The translations under genes were made by a program, and so were the position numbers. From DASXRA01 sp046734315 (lineage in GTDB: Bacteria; Actinomycetota; Actinomycetes; Mycobacteriales; Jatrophihabitantaceae): a DNA stretch of 13,048 nt. Shown here in pieces: positions 6,076-12,519 of this stretch. The stretch covers positions 1-13,048 of the forward strand of contig JBKPQY010000266.1 of the NCBI GenBank assembly GCA_046734315.1, in the 5' to 3' direction. The notes under the pieces were generated by a model. The model was not told the origin of the DNA. It was given only the letters and a program-made list of their open reading frames with translations, and did no database searches. Position 1 is the first letter of the stretch, and every line of letters begins with the position of its first letter.

Positions 6076-6678
6076 TCAAATGTCGTCGCCGACGCGGACC
6101 TGGGGGCCGGGCATCCTCCAGCGGCGTGGCATGTAGGCGCGGCTGCCGGCGTAGAAGCCGAGCGACCACGGTCCCTCCCGCACGTCGTCGAGCCGTGACA
6201 CGGCGAGCGCGCGGATGCGGCGTCCAGCCAGATACCACTCAGCGACAATCACGATCAGTAACGCGAAGACGGCCATGTTCAGGTACGGGATGAAGTACCC
6301 GACGAGTAATAGCGGGAAAAGGATCAGCAGGTAGTTCGAGAACATCCGCCGGGAGTCGACCCAGTCTCGGGCAAGCTTGCGCACCGGACCCCGGTCCCGC
6401 TTGGGCAGCGCATCAGGGTCACCGCGCCGCAGCGCCTCTCGGTGGGCCTGCCCGCTGAGCTTGCCGGAAGAGCCGGTGGTGCGATTGCGAGACGCCTGCT
6501 GCTTCTGCCACTGCGCCGCCTCTTTGCGGCTGCGCGGCGCGCTGACCGGCCCACGCTGCGGCGTCGTGTCCCGCCGCTTCGGGGTGGGACGACCCTTGCC
6601 CATGACGACGTCGGACGTCGGCTCGTCGGGCGCGGACTCTGGCTCGGGAGCCACCGAGCGACGGCGTAACAGCTTCAC
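6076..6678 (-). CDS. DUF3043 family membrane protein
   Basis: The predicted protein is 200 aa, a typical length for this actinobacterial family of unknown function. It opens with a long basic, cytoplasmic region containing GKGRPTPKRR (residues 27-36) and RDRGPVRKLARDWVDSRR (94-111), the two segments that identify the family. Two hydrophobic helices follow (about 114-131 and 134-150), then a basic C-terminal tail. It begins with GTG (6676-6678) only one base after the nadA stop, so it is probably co-transcribed and translationally coupled to nadA. From memory, M. tuberculosis Rv2206, near erpA and adoK homologues, belongs to the same family. No role can be stated. Confidence 0.88.
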   Translation of the reverse strand: MKLLRRRSVAPEPESAPDEPTSDVVMGKGRPTPKRRDTTPQRGPVSAPRSRKEAAQWQKQQASRNRTTGSSGKLSGQAHREALRRGDPDALPKRDRGPVRKLARDWVDSRRMFSNYLLILFPLLLVGYFIPYLNMAVFALLIVIVAEWYLAGRRIRALAVSRLDDVREGPWSLGFYAGSRAYMPRRWRMPGPQVRVGDDI

Positions 6679-6679
6679 G

Positions 6680-7864
6680 TCAATCGAGGGTAGTGGTGGC
6701 CTGCGGCAATGCGAGCATCCGATCGAGCGCGGTGCGCGCGTTCACGGCGACCGACTCCGCGACGGTGATCTGGTTGATCACGTCGCCGCGCGCCAGCGAC
6801 TCGAGCGAGTGAACGAGGTGCGGCAGGTCGATGCGGTTCATCGTCGAGCAGTAGCAGACCGTTTTCTCGAGGAACACGATCTGCTTGTCCGGGTGGCGGT
6901 TGGCGAGGCGCCGCACCAGGTTCAGCTCGGTACCCACCGCCCAGGATGAACCGGGGGAGCCGGACTCTATCGTCTTGATGATGTACTCCGTCGATCCCAC
7001 GTAATCGGCGCCGAGCACGACCTCGTGCCGGCACTCGGGATGCACCAGAACGTTGACGCCCGGGATGCGCGCGCGAACCTCGGCGACGTTCTCGGCGGTG
7101 AACCGCCCGTGCACCGAGCAGTGCCCGCGCCACAGGATCATCTTCGCGTCGCGCAGCTGCTGCGGCGTCAGTCCGCCGCCCGGCTTGTGCGGATCGAACA
7201 GCACGCAGTCGCCCAGCGACATCCCGAGCTGCAGCACGGCTGTATTCCGGCCGAGGTGCTGGTCGGGCAGGAACAGCACCTTGTCGCCTTGCCCGAACGC
7301 CCACCGCAGCGCCCGCTCGGCGTTCGACGATGTGCAGACCGCGCCGCCGTGTGCGCCGGTGAATCCCTTGATCGCCGCGGACGAGTTCATGTACGTGATC
7401 GGGACGGTCACGTCGGCGACGCCCACGTCCGTCAGCACATCCCAGGCCTCGAGCAATTGCTGCCCGGTCGCCATGTCGGCCATCGAGCAGCCGGCCGCCA
7501 GATCAGGCAGGACGACCTGCTGCCTGGCGGAGGTCAGGATGTCGGCGGACTCGGCCATGAAGTGCACGCCGCAGAACACGATGTAGTCGGCTTGGGGGCG
7601 GGCCGCTGCATCGCGGGCCAGCTTGAACGAGTCGCCGGTGACGTCGGCGAACTGGATCACCTCGTCGCGCTGGTAGTGGTGGCCCAACACGAACACGCGA
7701 TCGCCCAGCGCCGCTTTGGCCGCCCGGGCGCGAGCGACCAGATCCGGATCTGACGCCGGCGGCAGATCGCCCGGACAGTCGACGCCACGCTCGGAGTCCG
7801 GGTCGCTGCCTCGTCCCAGGAGCAGCAGCGCCAATGGCGTAGCTTGCGGTTCGGTGAACGTCAC
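6680..7864 (-). CDS. nadA: Quinolinate synthase NadA
   Basis: NadA condenses iminoaspartate with dihydroxyacetone phosphate to make quinolinate, the precursor of NAD, using a 4Fe-4S cluster. The protein is 394 aa, longer than the 347 aa of the E. coli enzyme, with about 40 extra N-terminal residues. Visible family blocks are LGHHYQRDEVIQFADVTGDSFKLA (60-83), YIVFCGVHFMAESADIL, PDLAAGCSMAD with Cys126, WRGHCSVHGRF with Cys249, HPECRHEV, and TVCYCSTMNRIDL with Cys337/339. Cys126, Cys249 and one of the last pair are the probable cluster ligands. The start is GTG at 7862-7864. TAGATT ends six bases upstream, suggesting a leaderless message. nadB and nadC, which often accompany it, are absent here; the neighbour is a DUF3043 gene one base downstream. 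Confidence 0.95.
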   Translation of the reverse strand: MTFTEPQATPLALLLLGRGSDPDSERGVDCPGDLPPASDPDLVARARAAKAALGDRVFVLGHHYQRDEVIQFADVTGDSFKLARDAAARPQADYIVFCGVHFMAESADILTSARQQVVLPDLAAGCSMADMATGQQLLEAWDVLTDVGVADVTVPITYMNSSAAIKGFTGAHGGAVCTSSNAERALRWAFGQGDKVLFLPDQHLGRNTAVLQLGMSLGDCVLFDPHKPGGGLTPQQLRDAKMILWRGHCSVHGRFTAENVAEVRARIPGVNVLVHPECRHEVVLGADYVGSTEYIIKTIESGSPGSSWAVGTELNLVRRLANRHPDKQIVFLEKTVCYCSTMNRIDLPHLVHSLESLARGDVINQITVAESVAVNARTALDRMLALPQATTTLD

Positions 7865-7870
7865 ACCACC

Positions 7871-7876
7871 AATCTA
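7871..7876 (-). promoter_or_regulatory. Possible -10 box for leaderless nadA
   Basis: On the minus strand TAGATT fits TANNNT and ends six bases before the nadA GTG. The intervening GGTGGT is only a poor ribosome site. This spacing would place the transcription start at or near the GTG. No clear -35 is seen at 16-19 bases. Confidence 0.35.
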
Positions 7877-7937
7877 CGTACTGCACACATGCGGGCGTGC
7901 TCCAATGTGGCCGCGCCCACGGTGAGAGGAACAGAGC

Positions 7938-8828
7938 GTGATTCTGCCGAAGGATGGCTGGGCACTGCTGCCGCTGCGCGGGTTCCTGGGCATCGTGTTC
8001 CTCTACGCCGGCATCTCCAAGATCGCCGACCGCCACTTCCTGGAGGGGACCTCGCCGACCTCGATCCATGCCCAGGTACTGGCGGTCAAGCGCGCCAGCC
8101 CGATCGGCGGGCTGCTAGGTCCAGTAGTCGACCATAGCTTCGCGTTCGGACTGTTCATGGCGTTTGCGGAGATCGCGGTAGGCCTCGGCGTGCTGCTCGG
8201 TCTGCTCACCCGGGTGGCTGCTGTCGGCGGCATGCTGATCGCGTTGTCGCTGTGGCTGACGGTCAGTTGGCAGGCCGAGCCGTGGTTCACCAGTGCGGAC
8301 CTGGTGTACCTGTTCGCGTTCACGCCCCTGCTGCTGGCCGGCGCCGGCGAGTACTCCCTGGACGGCTGGCTGGCTCGTACTCGCGCGCGGCATCCCGGCG
8401 TCGCCGAGGATCAGACCCGCCGGGCACTGGTGATCGGCGGCTTGGCCCTGACCGGCGTTGCGCTCGGCGGCGTAGCCGCGGCGTTCCGGCGCTCGCCGGC
8501 GCCGAAGCGCTCCGCCGCTCCGCCGCCCACCGGGGCACTGACCAAGGCGTCCGACGTGCCGGTCGGCGGGGGCGCGCCGGTGCGCGATCCGAATACCGGG
8601 CACACTGACTGGGTGCTCCAGTTGAGCGCCGGGAAGTTCACGGCATTTGACGCGACCTGCCCGCACCAGGGCTGTGAGGTGAGCTTCGAGTCTGCGGCCA
8701 CGGGATTCACCTGCCCGTGCCACGGCTCCCGGTTCGACGCGAACGGCAAGCTGCTCAACGGGCCCGCGACGACGGACCTCACGCAGGTCCCGGTGACGGT
8801 GGTGAGCGGCGAAGTCCGCGTCACCTGA
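7938..8828 (+). CDS. DoxD/DoxX-type membrane domain fused to a Rieske [2Fe-2S] domain
   Basis: The 296-aa protein joins two modules. Residues 1-150 form a DoxD/DoxX-like membrane domain with about four helices (LRGFLGIVFLYAGISKIADR, then helices near 68-90, 93-110 and 120-136). This type occurs in the small subunit of thiosulfate:quinone oxidoreductase. A fifth hydrophobic segment (163-183) is preceded by Arg-Arg at 161-162. A Pro/Ala linker leads to a Rieske domain (about 198-296) with CPHQGC and CPCHGS. Cys241, His243, Cys259 and His262 would bind the 2Fe-2S cluster and Cys246-Cys261 form the disulfide. It is probably an electron-transfer protein at the outer face of the membrane; donor and acceptor are unknown. 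The start is GTG at 7938 with AGAGGA seven bases upstream. It is divergent from nadA and followed 87 bases later by erpA, an Fe-S carrier. Confidence 0.88.
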   Translation: MILPKDGWALLPLRGFLGIVFLYAGISKIADRHFLEGTSPTSIHAQVLAVKRASPIGGLLGPVVDHSFAFGLFMAFAEIAVGLGVLLGLLTRVAAVGGMLIALSLWLTVSWQAEPWFTSADLVYLFAFTPLLLAGAGEYSLDGWLARTRARHPGVAEDQTRRALVIGGLALTGVALGGVAAAFRRSPAPKRSAAPPPTGALTKASDVPVGGGAPVRDPNTGHTDWVLQLSAGKFTAFDATCPHQGCEVSFESAATGFTCPCHGSRFDANGKLLNGPATTDLTQVPVTVVSGEVRVT

Positions 8829-8856
8829 GCGGCGCGGGTACGATTTGGAATAGCGG

Positions 8857-8871
8857 CCTGGCCCGGCCAGG
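8857..8871. repeat. Perfect inverted repeat ahead of erpA
   Basis: CCTGGCCCGGCCAGG is a perfect palindrome about a central base. It is 28 bases after the Rieske-fusion stop and six bases before TACCGT (8878-8883), a possible -10 box for erpA. The palindrome would then cover the -35 to -10 spacer, a common operator position. It could instead be a short terminator stem for the preceding gene, but no T-run follows. Confidence 0.45.
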
Positions 8872-8915
8872 TTGCCGTACCGTAGCTCTACGTCCGTCCA
8901 CGACCGGGGAGCCTG

Positions 8916-9275
8916 ATGAGCACCGAAACCACCACGATCGAGCAGTCCAGCACGGTCTCGCTGACCGACACGGCCGCGGTCAAGGTCCGCGCCTTGCTCG
9001 AACACGAAGGTCGCGACGACCTGCGGCTGCGCGTCGCCGTGCAGCCCGGCGGTTGCTCCGGCCTGCAGTACCAGCTGTTCTTCGACGAGCGGGTCCTCGA
9101 CGGCGACGTCGACATCGACTCCCACGGAGTGCCGATCGTCGTCGACCGCATGAGCGCCCCGTACCTGGGCGGCGCCACGATCGATTTCACGGACACGATC
9201 GAGCAGCAGGGCTTCACCATCGACAACCCCAGCGCCACCGGCGGGTGTGCCTGCGGCAACTCTTTCTGCGGCTGA
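8916..9275 (+). CDS. erpA: Iron-sulfur cluster insertion protein ErpA (A-type carrier, HesB/IscA family)
   Basis: A-type carriers bind Fe-S clusters and pass them to client enzymes. The 119-aa protein has the family's cysteines: Cys47 in PGGCSGLQY, and Cys111 and Cys113 in GGCACGNSF near the C-terminus. Cys118 is an additional cysteine. The core VSLTDTAAVKVRALL...LRLRVAVQPGGCSG...DRMSAPYLGGATIDF is canonical. The ATG at 8916 has GGGGAG a few bases upstream. Upstream is the Rieske-fusion gene and downstream a strong terminator, so erpA ends its own unit. From memory it corresponds to M. tuberculosis Rv2204c, also next to the adoK and asnB homologues. Likely clients in this window are NadA and the Rieske protein. 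Confidence 0.95.
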   Translation: MSTETTTIEQSSTVSLTDTAAVKVRALLEHEGRDDLRLRVAVQPGGCSGLQYQLFFDERVLDGDVDIDSHGVPIVVDRMSAPYLGGATIDFTDTIEQQGFTIDNPSATGGCACGNSFCG

Positions 9276-9287
9276 TCCACGTGTGAG

Positions 9288-9319
9288 ACGGCCGGCCCTT
9301 CGGGGCCGGCCGTTTCGTC
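9288..9319 (+). terminator. Strong intrinsic terminator after erpA
   Basis: ACGGCCGGCCC and GGGCCGGCCGT form a perfect 11-base-pair stem closed by a TTCG tetraloop (9299-9302), followed by TTTCGTCTT. It begins 12 bases after the erpA stop. The stem and tetraloop are near ideal. The T-rich tail is interrupted, as is usual in high-GC genomes. It separates erpA from adoK. Confidence 0.88.
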
Positions 9320-9359
9320 TTCAGGAGATCGCCCGGTAGCGTGCTCTGTGAGCCGCGAG

Positions 9360-9378
9360 GAGCGCCCGCGCGAAGAGC
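9360..9378 (+). repeat. Diverged partial copy of the 23-bp repeat upstream of adoK
   Basis: GAGCGCCCGCGCGAAGAGC differs by one base (C for T) from the matching part of the repeats at 5910-5932 and 6032-6054. It lies just before the adoK ribosome site AGGAGG (9382-9387). With GC-rich sequence some similarity is expected by chance, but a 19-base match with one mismatch is notable. Confidence 0.5.
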
Positions 9379-9391
9379 AGCAGGAGGTCCC

Positions 9392-10372
9392 GTGCCCGTA
9401 CTCGTCAGCGGTTCCATTGCGACCGATCACCTCATGCACTTTCCCGGCAAGTTCGGCGAGCAACTGCTCGCCGAGCACTTGGACCGGGTCTCACTGTCAT
9501 TCCTCGTCGACGATCTGGTCGTACGGCGCGGTGGCGTGGCGCCCAACATCGCGTTCGGGATGGCCAAGCTGGGGGAGTCGCCGGTGCTGATCGGGGCCGC
9601 CGGGCACGATTTCGACGAGTACCGAGCCTGGCTGGAGCGCAACGGCGTCGACTGTGGGTCGGTGTATATCTCCACCGAGTGTCACACCGCCCGGTTCGTG
9701 TGCACCACCGACGAGGACATGTGCCAGATCGCGTCGTTCTACGCCGGTGCGATGAGCGAGGCCCGCAACATCGAGCTGGCGCCGGCCGTCGAACGCACCG
9801 GAGCCGAGCTGGTGCTGATCAGTGCCGATGACCCGCTCGCCATGACCCGCCACAGCGCAGAGTGCCGCGACCGCGGTTACCGCTTCGCGGCCGACCCGTC
9901 CCAGCAGATCGCGAGGATGTCCGGCGCGGAGCTCCGCGATCTCGTCGAAGGCGCCAGCCTGCTGTTCACCAACGACTACGAGAAGAGCCTGCTCGAGTCG
10001 AAGACCGGATACTCCGAGGCGGAGGTACTGGCTCGCGTCGGCGTCCAGGTCACCACGCTCGGAGCTAAGGGCGTCGAAATCCGCGGCCGCGATCTGCCCA
10101 CGGTCCATGTGCCTGCGGCACGCGAGCGCGCGAAGGTCGATCCGACCGGAGTCGGCGATGGTTTCCGCGCCGGCTTCCTCGCTGCCCGGACGTGGGGGCT
10201 GTCGTGGGAGCGCGCCGCGCAGGTCGGCAGCCTGCTGGCGACTCTCGTCCTCGAGACGGTGGGCACCCAGGAGTACGAGCTGACCCGCGAGGGTTTCGCC
10301 ACGCGGCTCGCCGAGTCCTACGGAGACGAGACCGCCGCCGAGGTGCTGCCGCACCTGACCGGCGTCGAGTAA
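9392..10372 (+). CDS. adoK: Adenosine kinase AdoK (PfkB family)
   Basis: This enzyme phosphorylates adenosine to AMP with ATP for purine salvage. The protein is 326 aa, close to the 324 aa of the M. tuberculosis enzyme Rv2202c, which I recall as nearly the same at SGSIATDHLMHFPGKF (residues 6-21), VSLSFLVDDLV, ASFYAGAMSEARNIELA, FAADPSQQIAR and LFTNDYE. The PfkB signature DPTGVGDGFRAGF (250-262) carries the catalytic Asp256. This bacterial type is more like ribokinase than like eukaryotic adenosine kinases, so other sugar-like substrates are possible. The GTG start at 9392 is chosen for AGGAGG four bases upstream. An in-frame start at 9341 lacks such a site and adds unrelated residues. It is convergent with asnB, with a 25-base gap. 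Confidence 0.9.
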   Translation: MPVLVSGSIATDHLMHFPGKFGEQLLAEHLDRVSLSFLVDDLVVRRGGVAPNIAFGMAKLGESPVLIGAAGHDFDEYRAWLERNGVDCGSVYISTECHTARFVCTTDEDMCQIASFYAGAMSEARNIELAPAVERTGAELVLISADDPLAMTRHSAECRDRGYRFAADPSQQIARMSGAELRDLVEGASLLFTNDYEKSLLESKTGYSEAEVLARVGVQVTTLGAKGVEIRGRDLPTVHVPAARERAKVDPTGVGDGFRAGFLAARTWGLSWERAAQVGSLLATLVLETVGTQEYELTREGFATRLAESYGDETAAEVLPHLTGVE

Positions 10373-10397
10373 CCCGGCTGGTCAGCCGCGCTCAGCG

Positions 10398-12287
10398 CTA
10401 CATACGGACCGGATACACCGGCTCTGGAACGTCGGGGCTGATCCGGTTCTCGACGAAGATCCCGTACCAGATCATGAACACGAGCAGGGTCCAGATCTTG
10501 CGCGAGTGGTCGATGCTGCCGTCGCGGTGCGCATCGAGCAGCCGGAGCGCGGCCTGCCGGTCGATGAAGGCATCCGCCTGCGAATCCACGATGATCGCCC
10601 GCGCCCACTCGTAAAGCTCGGCGCGCAGCCAGTGCCGGATCGGCACCGGGAAGCCGAGTTTCGCACGGTTGAGCACGTGCGGCGGCACGATGTCGGCGAG
10701 TGCCCGGCGCAGTGCGTACTTGGTGGTCTGCCGGGTGAGCTTCTCGCGGGTCGGAATGGAAGATGCGGTACGGAACACCTCGATGTCGAGGAACGGCACG
10801 CGAAGTTCCAGGGAGTTCGCCATCGTCATCTTGTCGGCCTTCACGAGGATGTCGCCGCGCAGCCACGTGAACAGGTCTATGTACTGCATTCTCGTGGTGT
10901 CGTCGAGGTGCGGGGTCGCGGCGTAGTGCGGCGTGGTCACGTCCATGTAGGACACCGCCGGGTCGTAGCCCCGGAACAGCCCCATCTCGTCCGGCCGGAA
11001 GATCCGTGCATTGCCGTAGTACCGCTCCTCGATTCCGATGGACGCCCTGCGCAAGAGATCCTTGCCGCGCATCCCGTCGGGCAGCGTGCCGCCCAGGCGG
11101 CCCAGACCCCGGCGTACGGGAAGTGGCAGGCGTTCCAGGGGACGCAGGCTGATCGGCTCGCGGTAGATCGTGTAGCCGCCGAACAGCTCGTCGGCGCCCT
11201 CGCCGGACAGCACCACCTTCACGTGCTTGCGCGCTTCGCGGGCGATGAGGTACAGCGGCACCAGCGCCGGGTCGGCGACCGGATCGTCCAGGTACCACAC
11301 GATCAGCGGCAGGGTGTTCATCATCTCGGCCGGCGTGACCACCTTGGTGATGTGCTCGACGCCGATAGCTGCGGCCGACTCCGCCGCAACGTCGATCTCG
11401 GAGTACCCCTCGCGTTCGAAGCCCGTGGTGAACGTCAGCAGATTGGGGTTGTGGCGTTTGGCCAGCGCCGCGATGGCCGTCGAGTCGATACCGCCGGAGA
11501 GGAACGACCCGACGGTGACATCGGCGCGCATGTGCTTCTCGACGGAGTCCTCGAGCACATCGGTGATCTCGCGGTACAGCCGGGTCGCATCGTCCACGCG
11601 CCGGATAACGAAATCGGGGTGAAAGTAGCGCCGGAAGGCCGGCGTCTCTCCGCTGCGCATCGTGAAACACGTGCCGGACTCGACCCGGCGGATCTGGCGG
11701 TGCATCGATGCCGGCTCCGGCACGTACTGCAAAGTCAGGTAGTGCTGTAGCGCGATGCTGTCGACGTCGGCGGTACGCGCGACGCGCAGCAGCGACTTCT
11801 TCTCGCTGGCGAAGAACGTGCCTCGTTCATCAGCATAGCTGTACAACGGCTTGATGCCGAACCAGTCACGGGCACCGAAGAGCACCCGCTCCTGGGCGTC
11901 CCAGATCAGGAAGGCGAACATGCCGCGCAGCTCACGGACGACGTCTTCGCCGAGGTAGTGGTAACCGGCGACGACGGCTTCACCGTCGCCGTCGGTCTCG
12001 AAGCGCGCCCCGAACTCGCGGGTCAGCCGCTCGCGCAACTCGAGGTAGTTGTAGATCTCACCGTTGAAGATCAGGTGGTAGCGGCCGTTCAGGTAGGGCA
12101 GCGGCTGATGTGACCGGTCGATGTCGATGATCGACAGACGGCGGAACCCGATCGCGACGTCGTCGTCCGCCCACACGCCGCCCTCATCCGGGCCGCGGTG
12201 CCGCATGCACGCGAGTGAGTCCTCGATGTCCGCCTTGACGCTGCCCGCGTCGCCGTTCGCCGACAGGAAGCCGATCAGACCGCACAC
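10398..12287 (-). CDS. asnB: Glutamine-dependent asparagine synthetase AsnB
   Basis: AsnB makes asparagine from aspartate, glutamine and ATP. The 629-aa protein starts MCGLIGF. After removal of Met, Cys2 is the nucleophile of the N-terminal glutaminase domain (about 2-210), with RHRGPDEGG (29-37), RRLSIIDID and FNGEIYNY (74-81). The synthetase domain follows, with the ATP-binding PP-loop SFLSGGIDST (261-270), FTTGFEREGYSEIDVA and VVLSGEGADELFGGY. The C-terminal half matches M. tuberculosis Rv2201 closely, as I recall it. The start is GTG at 12285-12287, because the frame upstream runs into the TusA gene and would bury the catalytic Cys. It follows the tusA-like stop by 10 bases with only a weak ribosome site, suggesting coupling. 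Some family members modify peptides or cell-wall precursors instead of making free asparagine. Confidence 0.93.
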   Translation of the reverse strand: MCGLIGFLSANGDAGSVKADIEDSLACMRHRGPDEGGVWADDDVAIGFRRLSIIDIDRSHQPLPYLNGRYHLIFNGEIYNYLELRERLTREFGARFETDGDGEAVVAGYHYLGEDVVRELRGMFAFLIWDAQERVLFGARDWFGIKPLYSYADERGTFFASEKKSLLRVARTADVDSIALQHYLTLQYVPEPASMHRQIRRVESGTCFTMRSGETPAFRRYFHPDFVIRRVDDATRLYREITDVLEDSVEKHMRADVTVGSFLSGGIDSTAIAALAKRHNPNLLTFTTGFEREGYSEIDVAAESAAAIGVEHITKVVTPAEMMNTLPLIVWYLDDPVADPALVPLYLIAREARKHVKVVLSGEGADELFGGYTIYREPISLRPLERLPLPVRRGLGRLGGTLPDGMRGKDLLRRASIGIEERYYGNARIFRPDEMGLFRGYDPAVSYMDVTTPHYAATPHLDDTTRMQYIDLFTWLRGDILVKADKMTMANSLELRVPFLDIEVFRTASSIPTREKLTRQTTKYALRRALADIVPPHVLNRAKLGFPVPIRHWLRAELYEWARAIIVDSQADAFIDRQAALRLLDAHRDGSIDHSRKIWTLLVFMIWYGIFVENRISPDVPEPVYPVRM

Positions 12288-12297
12288 GCCGACCAGG

Positions 12298-12519
12298 CTA
12301 GTGGAGGCGACGCACCGTGTAGGCCGGTGTGCCGTCGGCGGCGCGCGACGCGCCGGCGTACTCATGGCCGCGCATCCGGCACCAGGCGAGGATGTCCGGC
12401 CCTGCCGCAGGGTCGTCGGCCTCGACCGTGATGGTCTCGCCGACGGCCACCTCCCCGATGTGCTTTGCCAGGTCGAGGATCGGCAGCGGGCAGCGCCGCC
12501 CCCGGCAATCCAACCTCAT
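12298..12519 (-). CDS. TusA-family sulfur carrier protein
   Basis: The 73-aa protein is a TusA/SirA-fold sulfur carrier. RRCPLPIL carries the CPxP motif with Cys10, the residue that accepts a persulfide from a cysteine desulfurase. Cys5 in the preceding LDCRG and the later ETITVEADDPAAGPDILAWCR match the family pattern. The ATG overlaps the desulfurase stop by four bases (ATGA), so the donor and carrier are made together. In other bacteria TusA feeds sulfur to tRNA thiolation, molybdenum cofactor synthesis or other acceptors; the acceptor here is not shown. asnB follows 10 bases downstream. Confidence 0.9.
   Translation of the reverse strand: MRLDCRGRRCPLPILDLAKHIGEVAVGETITVEADDPAAGPDILAWCRMRGHEYAGASRAADGTPAYTVRRLH

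Noticed and set aside
9348..9590. GTG-started 80-residue frame with TAGCGT (9337-9342) upstream, overlapping adoK
   Set aside because: Although its spacing would suit a leaderless start, it runs out of frame through adoK and has no protein-like features. TAGCGT may simply be the adoK -10.
10376..10399. Terminator between convergent adoK and asnB
   Set aside because: Only a four- to five-base-pair stem (GGCTG/CAGCC) with a tiny loop and a short GCGCT palindrome are present, and there is no T-run. This is too weak to call.
10318..11670. 450-residue minus-strand open frame overlapping asnB
   Set aside because: It is an alternate frame of asnB with Arg/Pro/Gly-rich composition and no recognisable domain.
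10506..11750. 414-residue plus-strand open frame opposite asnB
   Set aside because: It is antisense to a fully conserved asnB, a GC-bias shadow rich in His, Arg and Val, with no motif.
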